This document shows, one piece after another, positions 1 through 12,594 of a stretch of DNA of 64,000 nucleotides (positions within the stretch are counted from its first letter, which is position 1; each line of letters starts with the position of its first letter). The position numbers and the translations under genes were made by a program. The notes beneath the pieces are model-generated. The model saw nothing but the letters and a program-made list of their open reading frames with translations, was not told the DNA's origin and did not search any database. Source of the stretch: Membranipora membranacea (Eukaryota > Bryozoa > Gymnolaemata > Cheilostomatida > Membraniporidae); contig OU612071.1 of NCBI GenBank assembly GCA_914767715.1, positions 25,047,681 to 25,111,680 of the forward strand, written 5' to 3'.

Positions 1-578
1 TTATACGGGTTTTTGTCAAGCAAACCCATCTACATGAGTTTTCTAAGTTGAATATATCTATACTGGTTTTAGCAAAGTGAAAAGTGTAATTTTAAGATCA
101 TAGAAGGACTTCAATTATTCAGCTCAACCTGACACATAAAACCATCGCAGCAACATCAAAAATGACTAATTGAGATAATGTTTTGCACCATCTAATACCA
201 TCATGCATAATTACCATTTTTTATAATCAAAGAAATGTGATTTTACCTTTTTTAAAATAGATCAAAATAAAACAGGTGTGTGAATGACTAATATTATGTT
301 TAATTTTGCAGCACCTGTGTTTCCAGCCTGAAACTTGGAAAGGCAACAAGGGCTGATAGGATTAAAGTGAGCACTGATTATGCATAAAAATGGTGATAAA
401 AAAGAACGCGCTTATGATTTGCTTATTTTAGACTGGTTAAACGTTAAGAGATAGCAATTGGATTAAATGTATTATTCCAATTAGGCATTTTATCAATTTA
501 GGGACTCTTGGTCAATGGTTCAAGGCAATTTGATGGATAAATAATCTAGTACTTACTATGTGGACAGAGAAATAAATT

Positions 579-584
579 TTTATT
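579..584 (-). terminator. Probable polyadenylation signal of the SLC16-like gene
   Basis: On the minus strand an AATAAA hexamer lies about 85 bases beyond the stop codon of the transporter at 670-672. Nothing else was recognised in 1-669, so this stretch is read as 3' UTR and flanking DNA. The hexamer is common in AT-rich DNA, so the assignment rests on position only. Confidence 0.45.
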
Positions 585-669
585 TACACAGGAAATGAAG
601 GATGAAAAAATGTCATCAAAATGTTACATTAAAAATGGCAAAACAGAAATCCGATATCACAGTTGCTGA

Positions 670-3626
670 TCAAACCTGCACCTCTTGTGCATTTTTTTCA
701 TGCTCTTCATAAGCTTTGTTGACATTTCCACTAGGGTAAGCAGCGGCAGCGGTAGCTTCTCCACCTTCCTCAATATTATCATGTTGGGAAAACTGATGGA
801 ATTTATTGACGAGAGGAATAAGAAGTAGTATAGCTCCACCGAAAATGAATGAAGATCCCAATACAGCATATGCTACATTATAGCTACCGAAGGCTTCATA
901 CAACCATGCTGTAAGATAGAGATTAGAGATAATATTGTGTTAGAATGTTCTCTGCTGATGAAAAATTTTATAGCTCATTTTTTGTAGAGCTGAATAATAT
1001 TTGAGAGAAATTTAACTCATCAAAAACTGTTTTCCTTAGACAAAGTACTTGAAGTAAGTTCGTCTGTTTACTTCAATGACATACATCCTACACAAAATTT
1101 ACCAACCTCCTACACTGGGACCAAGTAAGATGAATACTGTATCTGAGAGTGCAAGCATTCCAGATCCAGTTACTAGATTTTCTATCCCTATAAGGTCAGC
1201 TAATACCATATATCTCAGACTGAATGGTGCCCCTGTAAATAAGTGATCAAACATTATTGGGTGCTATCCTAAATGTATTTTACCATATGCAATGTCTAGC
1301 ACACAGTTTTCCCATGTTGCCAAACACAAAGATACATTGTTTTATGTCTATGTTTATACTCTATTTCTGGAGTCTAACTAGCATCACCTTAGTTTAAGCG
1401 CCTATACTGTGCTAAAACCAGCTATCCCGGCAGAATTCAACCGCTTAAATTAGTATTATCTACAATCAGAGAAATGAGGTCTATAATTCGACCGTTTGAC
1501 TATTCTTGATATTTTGACAGTTAGAGACCAGAGAAGAGTGTTACCGTTGATTGAACTGACTTACCGAAGAAAAACCCGAAGCTTCCTGCATAGATGGCTT
1601 GATGATGAAACTTCTCACCAAAGGTCACAATAGAGACTAGACCAGCCCCTAAGAATGTAGATACATAGAGATAAAGACGATACGGCCTCACAGCTGCCCT
1701 ATCTGCTGTCAATCCGTAACAAAAGCGGCCTACTATGCTACTTATCCCTACTATTGAGACAAGGAGAGCTCCATTCTCTGCAGACAGACCAATGTCTGAT
1801 GCTCTAGCTGGTATCAAAACTATCGGTGCTACAGTGCAAAATCGAAGAGATGCCGAATTCATGCAAAATATTAAATAGACTGGATTACGGAGCAGTTTGA
1901 CATCTATGGCTTGTTTCAGGACAGACTTCATATTGTCTAAGAAGTGAGATGACCCCTGAGTTGTATCACATTCCTTTGTTGTTTTCAATGAACTAACTTG
2001 GTGTTGTGCAGGCAGTGTGATGTTGAGAGTGGGTGTTTGATGGTTAGTGTCTGCGATTTTTGTTCTCACCAGATGGGAGGAAGAAGTGATGAAATTAGAT
2101 CCAATATCGAAGAGCATTGTGAGTCCTTTTCTCATATGACGGTGCAGATTGTGCCAATTGTGACGATGGCTGTGATACAATTTCAAACGAAAGGCCTGAC
2201 TTGGAGGAATGATCGCAAAACTAAACGCAACTCCTTGAAGAGCAGCTCCAGCTAACAAATAAAATGTTCCATTGATACCAAACTCATCGAGCAGGTAAGA
2301 AGTCATAAGAGGGAATGTTAGAATGCCACACCCACTTCCACATGAGATGATGCTGGTAGCAAGACCTCTCTTCTGTCTGAAATAGTGATTTGATATAACA
2401 CTACCAGTATGTAGGAGCATGTTGATTCCAATACCTAAAGAAAAAAGTAAAAATCATCACTAGTGACTAAATTTACTATCCAAACACTAACATCTGATAC
2501 ATACACAATTATCATTAAAACATTTCTGCTGACCTGACTGTACAAACGACTCACCATTGATGAAGCCATATGAGATGTATAAGATGTATATATTTGGAGC
2601 ATGAGCACACATCAAAGTTCCAAATGTTAGAAGTAGTGACCCTATAACTCCTACTACGCGTGCTCCATAGGTGAGTATAAGTCCGCTCACAAATACGCCT
2701 GAAACAATCACAGTGAACAGCGATATACAGGGATTTTGCAGTTAAGGGTTGTGCCCACATATGAGTCAGTTAGACAACTTGAACCATGTAGATTGTTGCC
2801 ATGTTATCTACCGTATAAAATGATATCTCTTCACAATCCCTGCTAACATTTGCTTACTTACCAGAAATACTCCTGATTCCCGTTTGAACTGAAAGTAACC
2901 ACATAGCTGCTGTTCTGTTTGTATTGTATCTTGTTACTAAGTCAGCATACAGGACCCCAAATGACAAAGTAATGCCGTCCGCAATCATCAAAAATACGAA
3001 ACAACTCAAAACTATCACCCAGCCATAACCTATAATAATAAAAAAATGTTCGAAGTCATAATTTCATGGGGGAGCATCCTGAGGTCCTGGGTTTGATTCC
3101 CGCTCTCTTCTCAAGGGATTTACCCTGGCTTCTCCGCACCCACAAACTACAGAACCAGATCATTTTAACCAAACGCTCTCACAAATCGCCCACGTCTCAA
3201 TACTCAGACAACTATCGTAAACACAAAACCGAATGATGGAGCATACTCATCCTTCAAAGATCAGGGATGTGTTCCATCAGTAACAATACAAAAATGTCCA
3301 GAGATCTTTGAGCCCTATGGGTGTCAATCACCTGTTCTCTGGAGAGTACAGTGTCATACCCCTACCCTCCCCCTACATAAGCATGAAAAAGGAACAGACT
3401 CTGAACACAAAAAGGAGAGCTGTGAAATTCATCTTAAACTCCACACTCATTTACCTCCATCTACAAATTCCTGTTCCTCTTGTGGACTTTTATCTTCTCC
3501 CTTATCTCTATCCTCAGCTCTATCTTTAGTCTCTTGCTCAGTCCTTTTTTCTCGACTGACATCCACTACGCTTTGTACTGGCATTCTACCGTCAACCTCT
3601 CTTGTTGATTTGAGTTTGGTTTTCAT
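670..3626 (-). CDS. Monocarboxylate transporter-like protein (SLC16 family, MFS), six coding exons
   Basis: Predicted plasma-membrane 12-helix transporter of the major facilitator superfamily; SLC16 members move lactate, pyruvate or other small substrates, but the substrate here cannot be told. Coding exons on the minus strand: 3455-3626, 2862-3029, 2555-2698, 1565-2434, 1107-1232, 670-908. All junctions are GT-AG, every internal junction is phase 1, and the lengths sum to 1719 bases (572 aa plus stop). The hydrophilic N-terminus (about 57 aa, rich in K/E/D) runs into DGGYGWVIV, matching the SLC16 helix-1 signature DGGWGWVV. HYFRQKRGLATSIISCGSG matches the conserved helix-5 region. A long cytoplasmic loop separates the two six-helix halves, and GAWLYEAFGSY matches the final-helix region. 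The first ATG lies 14 bases inside an exon whose acceptor is at 3641-3642, so a non-coding 5' exon is expected further upstream. Family assignment is firm; the subfamily is open. Confidence 0.9.
3060..3180 (+). repeat. Possible tRNA-derived SINE fragment in an SLC16 intron
   Basis: The stretch contains GGGTTTGATTCCCGC, close to a pol III B box (GGTTCGANNCC), followed by a pyrimidine-rich tail. No full cloverleaf and no clear A box were seen, so this is at most a tRNA-derived remnant. Confidence 0.25.
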
Positions 3627-3654
3627 TATTGAGCTCCGTCCTGCCAAAATAACA

Positions 3655-6339
3655 AATAGATAGCATAAAGATGATTGTATAAATCATCAAGAGGTTCAGT
3701 TATGGCTGTGAATTTGGATCTGTTGATATGCCGTGCAATGATGCACACTTCAACAAAGAGTTATCTTCTTTTTAATAGATTTCCATTGTTGAATCTGGGA
3801 ACAAAGCTGAGGGCATTGCTGCCTGAATTTTAATTTAATATGATGCGAGTTCATGTAAAAAGCCAGTGATTTATATGAAGTAATAAACAAAGGATAGCTA
3901 CCTGAAGCTATAAATATTTCCACCATTGTTGAGTGTGTATATAAACAGTTGAGCTTATGACCTTGCTCTGATACAGAGCTAGCAAAAGTGTACAGGGGTT
4001 GCTGACCGACATATTTAGGTATCTTCTGTTCTTTTGTTAATGATTGTTCATTTTTAAGTTCACCGATTATTACACAAAAGGTACGTTAGTTTATGTTCAC
4101 TGATTATCCAGCAATACAAAAAGGTAATTTAATTTATCTTTTTATTTAAGCTGTAGAAATGCACAAAAATGATTATCTTGGATGCAAAACTTCAATAATA
4201 CCATCCCGGATTTAGCTATGAAAAGAGATTATAATGAAAGTTTGTTCTCAGTTGATGTTATGTCCCTTGAATATCTGATCACATCTAATTTCTTTTTCAT
4301 CTTGACTCTTTTTGTTGAAAAATTGCCGATTTAATGTGATTTTCCATGTTCAAATTCTTAACAAGTGCTATTTTGGGAAGGAAAAATTGTAGCCACTGGC
4401 TTCATATTTTCGTCTCAGTGGGAGTTGTTTGATGATGTTTTGTATCGTTCCCATTGTTCACTGAAAATTTCTTTGGTGTCCTATTAACATTTTTGATGAG
4501 AGTCTCAAAAGTTAATACTTGTATTACACTCATTTTTAGTGCCATAAGTATAATGACAACAACGGCTCCAGGGTAATAAGGTAACTGGTTCGGAATTGCC
4601 CTCTCACGTTCAAACCTTCCAAAATGAAGAGTTGCCCTCTCTCTTCGAATTTTCACAGGCTTTGATATGATTGGCCCATTACATCTTACTTTTTTTCTTA
4701 TTGGCCTGTTCAATAACTTCATACTGATTACAATATCTGTGTTGGGGAACACTGAGTTAGTTATCGATATTGCTAGTAGTCAACTTTCTGAACAGCAGTC
4801 AGACTCAGCGGCACCAATCAGTTACTTCACAGACACATAAGACCACGATGAAGAGATGATGAGCCAACTCAGCTTCACAAGAAGAAGAAAAATGAAATTA
4901 GAACAGCTGTGAATGGACTTGATTGAATCAATTTGTTGTAGCTCTCAGGTAAATAAATGTTATTTAGTATTTATATTTGGTACACTACTATTCTACTACT
5001 CAGTTGTGAGTGAAAAATGAGTAGACTAACTAAGAAGTCTAGCTAGTAACTGTTAGTTACTATCACTACTAGTAGCTTTCTGTAGTTTGCCAATGGTACC
5101 AGTCCAATGTACATGTGCAGTGTAATATCAAGCAAGGAGAAGGACTCCTAAGAGTTGTAAGAGGGGGGGAAGTCTCATACAAGTCCAAGGAGTTTACTCC
5201 TTACTCCTCGCTTTGTTGTTTGTTGGTGGTGGCATGTTTAGGTGGGCAACTCTCGTGCAACTAATTGTCTAGAACTGTTATTGCTAATCTACTATGGCTA
5301 CATGTAGGCCTACATACTTTACATTGTAAGGAAATGCCCCCTCTCTTTACTACAACTACACTACAGCCTATGTAGGCTGGGTCTTGTATTTGTATAAAGT
5401 GTGTGCATAGGCTTTGCCTCGGCGCAACTGACGGATCATTATTGCTTTATGTCAACCATTCCCAACTGTCTGAGACTGGTGGGGTCACCCTTAAATACAA
5501 ACAGCAAAACTATATACATCTTAGTATACACTTTATTTACTGATCAAGCATGCGCATATAAGACCAAGTGGTACATCATCATCTAGCTTAGTAGGCGAGA
5601 CCTGCTTTTAGCTTCGTTCGAGAATTGGCCACTAATCAATTGAACTATGCTCACTCTTGTGTGAACTGTTTGCGAACAAATTTATCTAAGGAGCAAGGAT
5701 ATTGAGCATTTAAGTTGTAATGATCTTTTGGTTTACAAAGCACAGCTCATGCTAATTGAAATATTCCCTGGTCTATAATGTAATAAAGAATATACCAACC
5801 CCGATCACCAGAGGAAGGAAACCAGTGCAGACCTTGCCTTTTGCCAATGGTATTGAATTCAAATGATTTGTTGGCTGTACAGAGTCTCAACTGCATCACA
5901 GTGGTCATTTCATTATAATAAGCAGTGATCGGGGAGGGGGGCGGATTGCATATAATATTACATGTGTGGGCTCTTTGAGTTGCAAGCATGTACTTCGCCT
6001 TAATTCAAGGTCAACCACTGACAACCATTGGTTCTAGTGGTCTGTAGTTGGAGAGTAGAGAAATTGGTTACTGAGAGAAACTAGACCATTGCCAGCTTGC
6101 ACACAATTGCAAAAGTTTCCCAAATGTAAATCTTCATCAATAGAATGGTGTATTCAAGTGTTGTAGCGGTACTAGCTCTCTAGAGTATAACGCTGGTTTA
6201 ATTATTCGTCTTGTTAATTTGGGAAAAAAGTAGATAGGCCTAGGTACAAGAAATGACTCCTTTTGATTGCAGATTTTTTTGTATTTTAGTCTACATTGTA
6301 AAGCAACACAGACCGCAGAATAGTACTGAGAACAGTACA
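3655..6339. other. Intergenic stretch, no supported gene
   Basis: Only short chance reading frames are present. The stretch should hold the non-coding first exon and promoter of the SLC16-like gene, but no promoter motif stands out. A poly-G run lies near 5164. Bases 4985-5090 contain a repeat shared with 8155-8250 (listed separately). Confidence 0.5.
4985..5090. repeat. Dispersed repeat, copy 1
   Basis: The run gagtagactaactaagaag and the bases after it (tctagctagtaactgttagtta) recur almost unchanged near 8203-8245. Here the sequence lacks the 21-base inverted partner seen in the 8.2-kb copy, so it may be a partial copy of that foldback element. Confidence 0.6.
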
Positions 6340-7303
6340 ATGAAGAAGAGAGTGTTTGGGTGGTTTATAGCAGATGTGATACAACTCGTAGTATCAATAG
6401 TCGTTCAGCTTACTCAATTCAAACAGGTAAGCAGACAATAAAATTTTCAATTTCGGTTGTAAAATTTGATTAAGTTGCAGCAGGGAACTGACCCAGAAAG
6501 GCTTGAGATGGCTGGGGTTATAAGCATCGATATCTCCACTGTTACACTTGCATCGAGCATCGTTAGTAATATAATGATATAAATGTCAGGTGATATGTGT
6601 AGGCTAACTGATGATAATTGCGCCGGTGTAATCGTTGAAGTATCATGGCATAAATTTGGTAAAAACTGCTTGAACACTGGCAGGCCTCAGCAAGAATTTT
6701 TCATTGAAGCCGGCCAGTTAGTGTAATTAGGAGTTCAGTGACTATCAGAGTTGTGCTCTTTTTTTCATGGAGGGAACAACTTATTCCATCTCGCAACATC
6801 AAGTCACCTCTTCCCTATATTCCACCCTCCTTGCCACAGCTCATTATCTTGAATGATCATTTTAGTTACAAATTTGCTGGCGTTAGGTGCTGATCAAACC
6901 TATAGATCGAGTGTTTCCATTCCAAGACACCAGATATAAAATTTCACAAACTTCTTCACCAACGGCTGGCAAATCTGTTTCCATCATAGGTCTTTCAGTG
7001 TTGTGTTATTTGTAATTTGGCAACATGCTAGAATCAGGCTCTCAATGCAGAGAAAATTGAAGGGTCCAGGGATGAACCTTGTAGCAGCAAAGCCATGTTA
7101 TAAGACTGCAAATAATTTGAATGCAAATAATGTACTTAGGACATTGGAATGTATTATATTCATACTTTATCACATCATCAACTAAATATTTGTTGCAGAG
7201 AATACAGGAGAAAGACTGATTCAGTATGGCATGATAATGGCAGAGTTACGCATCAGAACCTTTGGTGGTTTGAATTCTGTCCTGAGAAATCTTGATGTAC
7301 CGA
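6340..7303 (+). CDS. Unrecognised gene, three phase-compatible exons (3' end not found)
   Basis: Three candidate exons read together: 6340-6426 (starts MKKRVFGWFIADVIQL, donor GTAAGC), 6481-6565 (starts QGTDPERLEMAGVISI, donor GTAATA) and 7199-7303 (contains GERLIQYGMIMAELRIRTFGG, donor GTGAGT). Junction phases 0, 1 and 1 are mutually consistent, which gives about 92 codons with no stop. The first exon has a basic N-terminus followed by about 20 hydrophobic residues, as in a signal anchor or a first membrane helix. The second exon is also partly hydrophobic. No family was recognised and no convincing next exon was found; 10341 onward was considered and left out. The model rests on splice motifs and phase only, so it could be a chance chain. 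Confidence 0.4.
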
Positions 7304-7463
7304 GTGAGTGTCTGAGTGTCAAATAGTTACATTATTATGATTCATGATGGGTCATGATATACTCTTCGCTACCCTGACGCAGTGATCATTTGTATTTGAT
7401 TGTCCAAATCAAGGATACCATCGGTAGCCTAATTGGTAACCATATCTCATACTCATTGAAAGA

Positions 7464-7572
7464 CCCCCCTCCCTCCCTCCCTTCACCTGCTATCTACCTT
7501 ATCAACCTAATTAGTGGTTAACTAATTAGTTTGATAAGGTAGATTGCAGGTGAAGGAAGGGGGGGGGGGGGG
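7464..7572. repeat. Foldback element with long near-perfect arms
   Basis: Arms of about 36 bases (7480-7515 and roughly 7522-7557, containing ccttcacctgctatctacc and its near complement) are separated by a loop of a few bases. The outer ends extend the pairing with a C-rich tract on the left and a G-run on the right. It would form one long hairpin. It has no coding capacity and is probably a foldback MITE or solo inverted repeat. Confidence 0.75.
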
Positions 7573-8157
7573 TGAATGAAATGATAATGAAATCTGTCTC
7601 TTAAAGTATTGTCAATTGTTCGAATGTGGTTATCATGGGGCATTTAACTTCCCAACATATGTTGGTGTGTGGGTAATTCTAGGTCACAGGCCCTAAATAA
7701 AATTAAACAGCATAAAACTTGTTTCTAATTTATAGTCAACTAAACGTATAGCCTTGGGAGTAAGTATTAGCTAAAGTTTAGTTTAGCTAGTCTTGAGATG
7801 ACTTAATGTAAGTTAGCATTAAATTTTGGCTAGTGAAGGTTGAAGTCCATAAAAAGAAAAAAAGGGTGGGCGTATGTTTGCTACTCTTGAAGTTAGCTTT
7901 TTCAAGCCTGCGCAAAATGAAGAAAATTTCCTCCTATGAATACTTTACTCCTCTATGGAACTTTTTATGAACATTATATCTGCTTGATTTTGATTACTGT
8001 ACCTTACATTTTAGAACGTACCTGAGGCATTGGATTAGCAGGATGTTGGCACCTATTGACATTTGACTACCGCGTCAAACAACTTGAAGGCAGTTAGTGT
8101 AGGAAGAACAAGTATTCATCAGATAAAGTGGTAAGCTACTCTCACACTACTCTGTAA

Positions 8158-8211
8158 GTCTACTCATTCTTCACGACTGAGTAGTAGAGTAGTCGTGAAG
8201 AATGAGTAGAC
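8158..8211. repeat. Perfect 21-bp inverted repeat with 12-base loop
   Basis: gtctactcattcttcacgact at 8158-8178 is exactly reverse-complementary to 8191-8211. The bases that follow (to about 8250) match the repeat near 5000. The structure would make a strong short hairpin; it is most likely the core of a foldback element. Confidence 0.8.
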
Positions 8212-8247
8212 TAACTAAGAAGTCTAGCTAGTAACTGTTAGTTATTA

Positions 8248-8300
8248 TCCCCTAGCAGGTATTGCTCACTCACCTGGTGAGCGATCAGATTGTGATTTTG
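8248..8300. repeat. Dispersed repeat family 'ccctagcaggtatt ... gatcagattgtgat', copy 1
   Basis: The segment with ccctagcaggtattgctcac followed by ggtgagcgatcagattgtga is matched near 25264-25320 (ccctagcaggtattaattac and gagatcagattgtgatgttgg). A shorter piece (ctggtgagcgat) recurs near 15529. It directly follows the foldback element at 8158-8250 and may be the other end of the same element. Confidence 0.5.
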
Positions 8301-11300
8301 GTTTTTAAGTGTTGTGTTATTTGTAATTTGTTAAAATGTTAGAATCCGGCTCCAAATGCAATGATCTCAGTGCCCTAACTTCATATCTAGATAGGGTGAA
8401 AGAAAGAGGGCTTACATGGTTTTCATCAGTAATAATACATCTGGTAAAAAAATCCAAAACTAAGAATTGCGAAAAAAATTCATCCTCAGCCATTCATATT
8501 TGTTGAGCCGACCTCAGCTGTTTCAGGGGAAACAATTGGTCCATAGTCAATATGTTATATAATATGTGCCGAAATGTGAGTTGCTGGCAGTCAATGTAAC
8601 ATTGTGTATACCCTAAGAGAGTTAAGTATTTGCAGCAGGGAAAATTCACAAATAGCTACATTTAAAGCAAGCTAGCATTTGCTCTCATTTCTTCATATAG
8701 ACTCCCTACTCCGCTAGAAGAGTAATTTACTGCAAATCATCTTTAGACAACTATCCTGAATATTATGTAAGATCAAGTTTATCGTCCTATTGTATTTAGA
8801 GTGATATATGAATATCTCAAAAAACTCAATATTCACACCCGTATATATATATAATATGTGGTTTTAGATCAGAAGATGATTTGATGGTATTCAGTAGCTA
8901 ATAAACCATGGCTTCCCGCCAGAAATTGCCAGAAGATTAAACCGTGAGTTACTTCAATACCATTGGACCCCACTTTCAATGATGGGATTACTCTAGTGGA
9001 GTAATGTTAGTTCAATAGGAAAAGTTTGCATTTCGAGAAAATGGCTTGAAATAATAAAATTATGGCTAGCCAACATTTTCTCAACTCCGTCACTTGACAT
9101 TAACTTCCAGTGGGTGACCTCACGTTCAAAGTTTTAAGATACTTGGGTTTTAATGAGCTGATTGGATGGTTGTGACAGGGTTGTCACATCCAATTCTTGA
9201 GAAAGGCACCCAAGTGCCTTCGGAGTTCACCTCTATTACAAAAACTAAGTGCAGACAACCATTGCAGTACTAACAGTCTGCTGAATAACAATAAAAAAAG
9301 CATGGCTGTAAATGCTGTTGGCAAATTCCCACATGATTATAATATAAGTTGTATGTCAATTAAAATATTTTCACCCCTGCATTTCCGGTTGCTCCAATCC
9401 TAGTAAAATCCAAGTAAAACGATGTTGTCTTGTGTTGATGGCTGGAGGGGGAGCAGCTCCAAATATATGCAAATTAGATTAAAATTTTTCTTGAGGTAGA
9501 GAATGTTTTACTTTTTGTCACCATGCTCAGTAAATAACCTAACAAAGAGTCAAGTAGATGTCGAGCACATAGTGCTTGCTTTCCAATCTAGTCAATGCAA
9601 TGTCACAGTGTATGTTATGTCATTATCCCTATCGTTTTATCCAATTTTTCTGCATTTGGATTCGCTTCTGGTGTCACCAGTAAAATGGGAGGAACTTGAA
9701 ATGTAGGCATTTATCACAGAACTTGTAATGGTTCTGGATCAAAGAAAGAAGAAATATGTCTTCATCCAACCAACTTAACATTAATGATCGCCAACCACCC
9801 AACCAACGCTACTCCATATTGAAAAGTTTCCCCACTCCTGATTGCTAAAATGAATTATTCTGAGCCATGATTTTTGCGTCATATTGTGTACTCTGATCTA
9901 AACTTCAACAGTGCCTCTGTTAGAAGGGAATTAGGGGGGGGGGGGGGTTATTGTATGACACCTGAAGCTTTTGAACAAACCATCGGAGTGAGCATTTGCT
10001 AATGTTGTTTCACCTTGGGCCTGACACTGAGCTTATATATATTATATCTGCTTTCGCTTTGCATACTTTTGTCTTCTGTGATAGTATGGTACTTCAAAAA
10101 GTGCTGTTTTGATGTGGCCGCGTGGGCCTACATACATCTCAATTCGGAGTTTAGTGGACAGTCATAGCTTCATCATATTCTATAGACGGCATACAATAGA
10201 TAGCTGTCAGGAGGTCATTTCTCACAGATATACTCATATATGGTGTCCCTAACTCCGCACATAATTTTTTTCTACAACAATCTTACCGTTTTTTTACTTC
10301 ACATCATGAAATTTCTACATACAAGATTATTTTTTACAGTTTTACTATTTGGAGGAGTGAACGTAGAATGGGGACAGTGACTCAGAAGATATACGACAGA
10401 GTATCATACTCAGCAGTTTTCTCACACCTTGTCACCCACCACCAATAACTCCAGCTTCAAAGAAGCACACTCTGCTGATGCTCTCTTTGTTACACTTGGA
10501 ACTGAAGTTGTGAAGACACCAGGGACAAATACCCCCCCCCACCCAAGGTATGTATGGGCTTGAATGATCACCAATGCTTATCTATCAATATTTTGGGAGT
10601 CACCAGCAAAATTATTATGTCAAACAATGTTATCCTCTGATTCATGATTGTTGCTACATCACTTAGACGCGTATAATATATAGTTTTTTTTGGTGATGGG
10701 TTGCGGTAAATATCGAATATACCAAATATATCAAATTGAGGATACTTTAGCCGGCGACACGTTGACACCCTCCCCCTAATTTAGCCACAATCGCTCTGAA
10801 AGTATGACACGGTGATTGATATACATTTTTCTTCTTTTCAGACTATAATTGAGACTCATGGTGGTATAGAGCGGACACCAGTCATGACACATCAAATATG
10901 CACCATAAGCACCTCCTCCGATAGTGAACTGTCACAAAAGTCACACTCTTATATCTGCGCAGCACTATGTTGTCACTGCACACTGTTGAATCGATAGATC
11001 AAAAAGTAGTGCCACATAAACTTTCCCCATATGATAATTGATAGGGATGGGCACATGCTCTCATTTTATCAAAGTTTCAAGCTGTTCAGTGTTCACATTT
11101 GTATTGATATATCAATTGACTTTAGGGCATTTCTTGCGCCTAATGGTATTTTATAATCCTGTTGACAATCGCAGGAGGCCTTCTAGGGTTGTTGATTGTG
11201 AATGCCAATGTTTTGTGGGTTAACATATGCAAGAATAACATCTAAACTTTTTAGTATTTTCTACTGATTCAATTTTTTTTTTTTGACAGTTTATTGTTCT

Positions 11301-12551
11301 CACCTCGTCGATTATTCATAATTTTTCATTCCAATGCTTTGCATCCTATTCAGGTATCAGTGAACTTTAGTTCAATGCAGGTATTCCTACTGTGGATTAA
11401 CATGTATATCAGTTATATTTAAGAGTACAATGAGTACGACTTGTTTTTTAAAATAAACAGCTTTCAATTCATTTCCAAAACATGATCAAAAGGTTCATCA
11501 CTCGACAAATAGGCTGAGCACTAGGATCATGTTGATGCACTGATCTTACATCTTGTCATATATCATTACATGATACATTTGGTTGTCGGTTGTCACTGAA
11601 CTGTGTGGGTGAGTCCGGTTGAGGTTGGTGAGAGGGTCGGTCTACCTCTGTATGTCCGAAACAAGAAGTGTCATTTGTATAGCGCACACATACATATTGA
11701 GGTTTGATCACAGCAATGAACTCCCTCTTCATTGATCACAGAATGGTTTCTCAGGCATTGTGTTTAGCAATGACAGGCAAATTTACAAGTCGGTTTATCC
11801 CTGTGTTAAGCTTCTTATGGCTCATAGAGGGTTGCAGTTAGGTGGGAATCGGTGCTGCTAGTACACATTTTTTGGTTAGTGAGGTCCAAGACTACTATCC
11901 TGGTTAGTAGTTAGTACAAGGCAGTTTAATAATTTTTAGAAATTAGTACAAAGCAGCTTACCAATTGATAGAGGATTATAGTACAATGGCACTGCTTGCA
12001 TAAACTTTGCTAATATTGAACCCTCCTTGCTATAATCATCACCATGGTAGTATCATTGCTCGTAAAGAGTTAGTTATTTTTTTATTTCTCATCTAAACAA
12101 AATTCCCTGTCCAGTGGTACAAATTATGATTCTGTAAGACCGGTGTGAGAGTATTTGTGTTCAGATATATACAAAATAAGTATAGTTGTGCACTTTTTTG
12201 TGTGTTTCAACACCTCATCAATCATTTCAGTTATTGCTGGGTGGTTAAAAGTTATATAGATAGATCAGGAATCTTGTTTAGAAGAAGTTTATTTAAACTT
12301 TCCTTCTACACCCTCTAGATTTTAAGATATATCAATTTTTACAACCCCTTATCATTTTTAGAAATTTCAACAAGAATAGCTAACCAGAGGGATTATATAG
12401 ATGACACACTAAGGGTTAATCTACGCTCCTTGGGATTTTTTAGCGTGGATGGCTTTCATTAGCTGTTTGTTGGATGAAGATGTTCTGGGCATGGAGCGCA
12501 AGCTCTGAATTTTATGGAATGTGGGTAGAGAGAAGCAAGGGTAAATCAAAC

Positions 12552-12583
12552 CAAGGAGTAACAGCTTCCCCTGTTACTTCTTG
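12552..12583. repeat. Small palindrome carrying the caaggagtaacag motif
   Basis: caaggagtaacag pairs with ctgttacttcttg a few bases on. The same 13-mer occurs near 23603 and, inverted, near 44200-44214. A related perfect palindrome (caaggagta...tactccttg) lies at 13449-13470. This looks like a recurring mini-foldback. Confidence 0.5.
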
Positions 12584-12594
12584 ATCAAACAGAC

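Larger units (their letters stand above)
7573..12551. other. Intergenic stretch with small repeats, no supported gene
   Basis: Only short low-complexity reading frames are present. Apart from the separately listed elements near 8.2 kb, the stretch holds a short hairpin at 9161-9194 (arms around attggatg and catccaat with gtgac/gtcac) and poly-G/poly-C runs near 9936 and 10530. A possible acceptor at 10340 opens only short, phase-dependent frames. Confidence 0.45.

Noticed and set aside
4402-4752. 116-codon frame on the minus strand upstream of the SLC16-like gene
   Set aside because: No domain, no consistent splice or start context, and composition typical of AT-rich chance frames.
10341-10431. 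Fourth exon of the unrecognised 6.3-kb gene
   Set aside because: An acceptor and a short open frame exist, but the frame needed by phase stops after about 14 codons and the other frame does not fit the phase.
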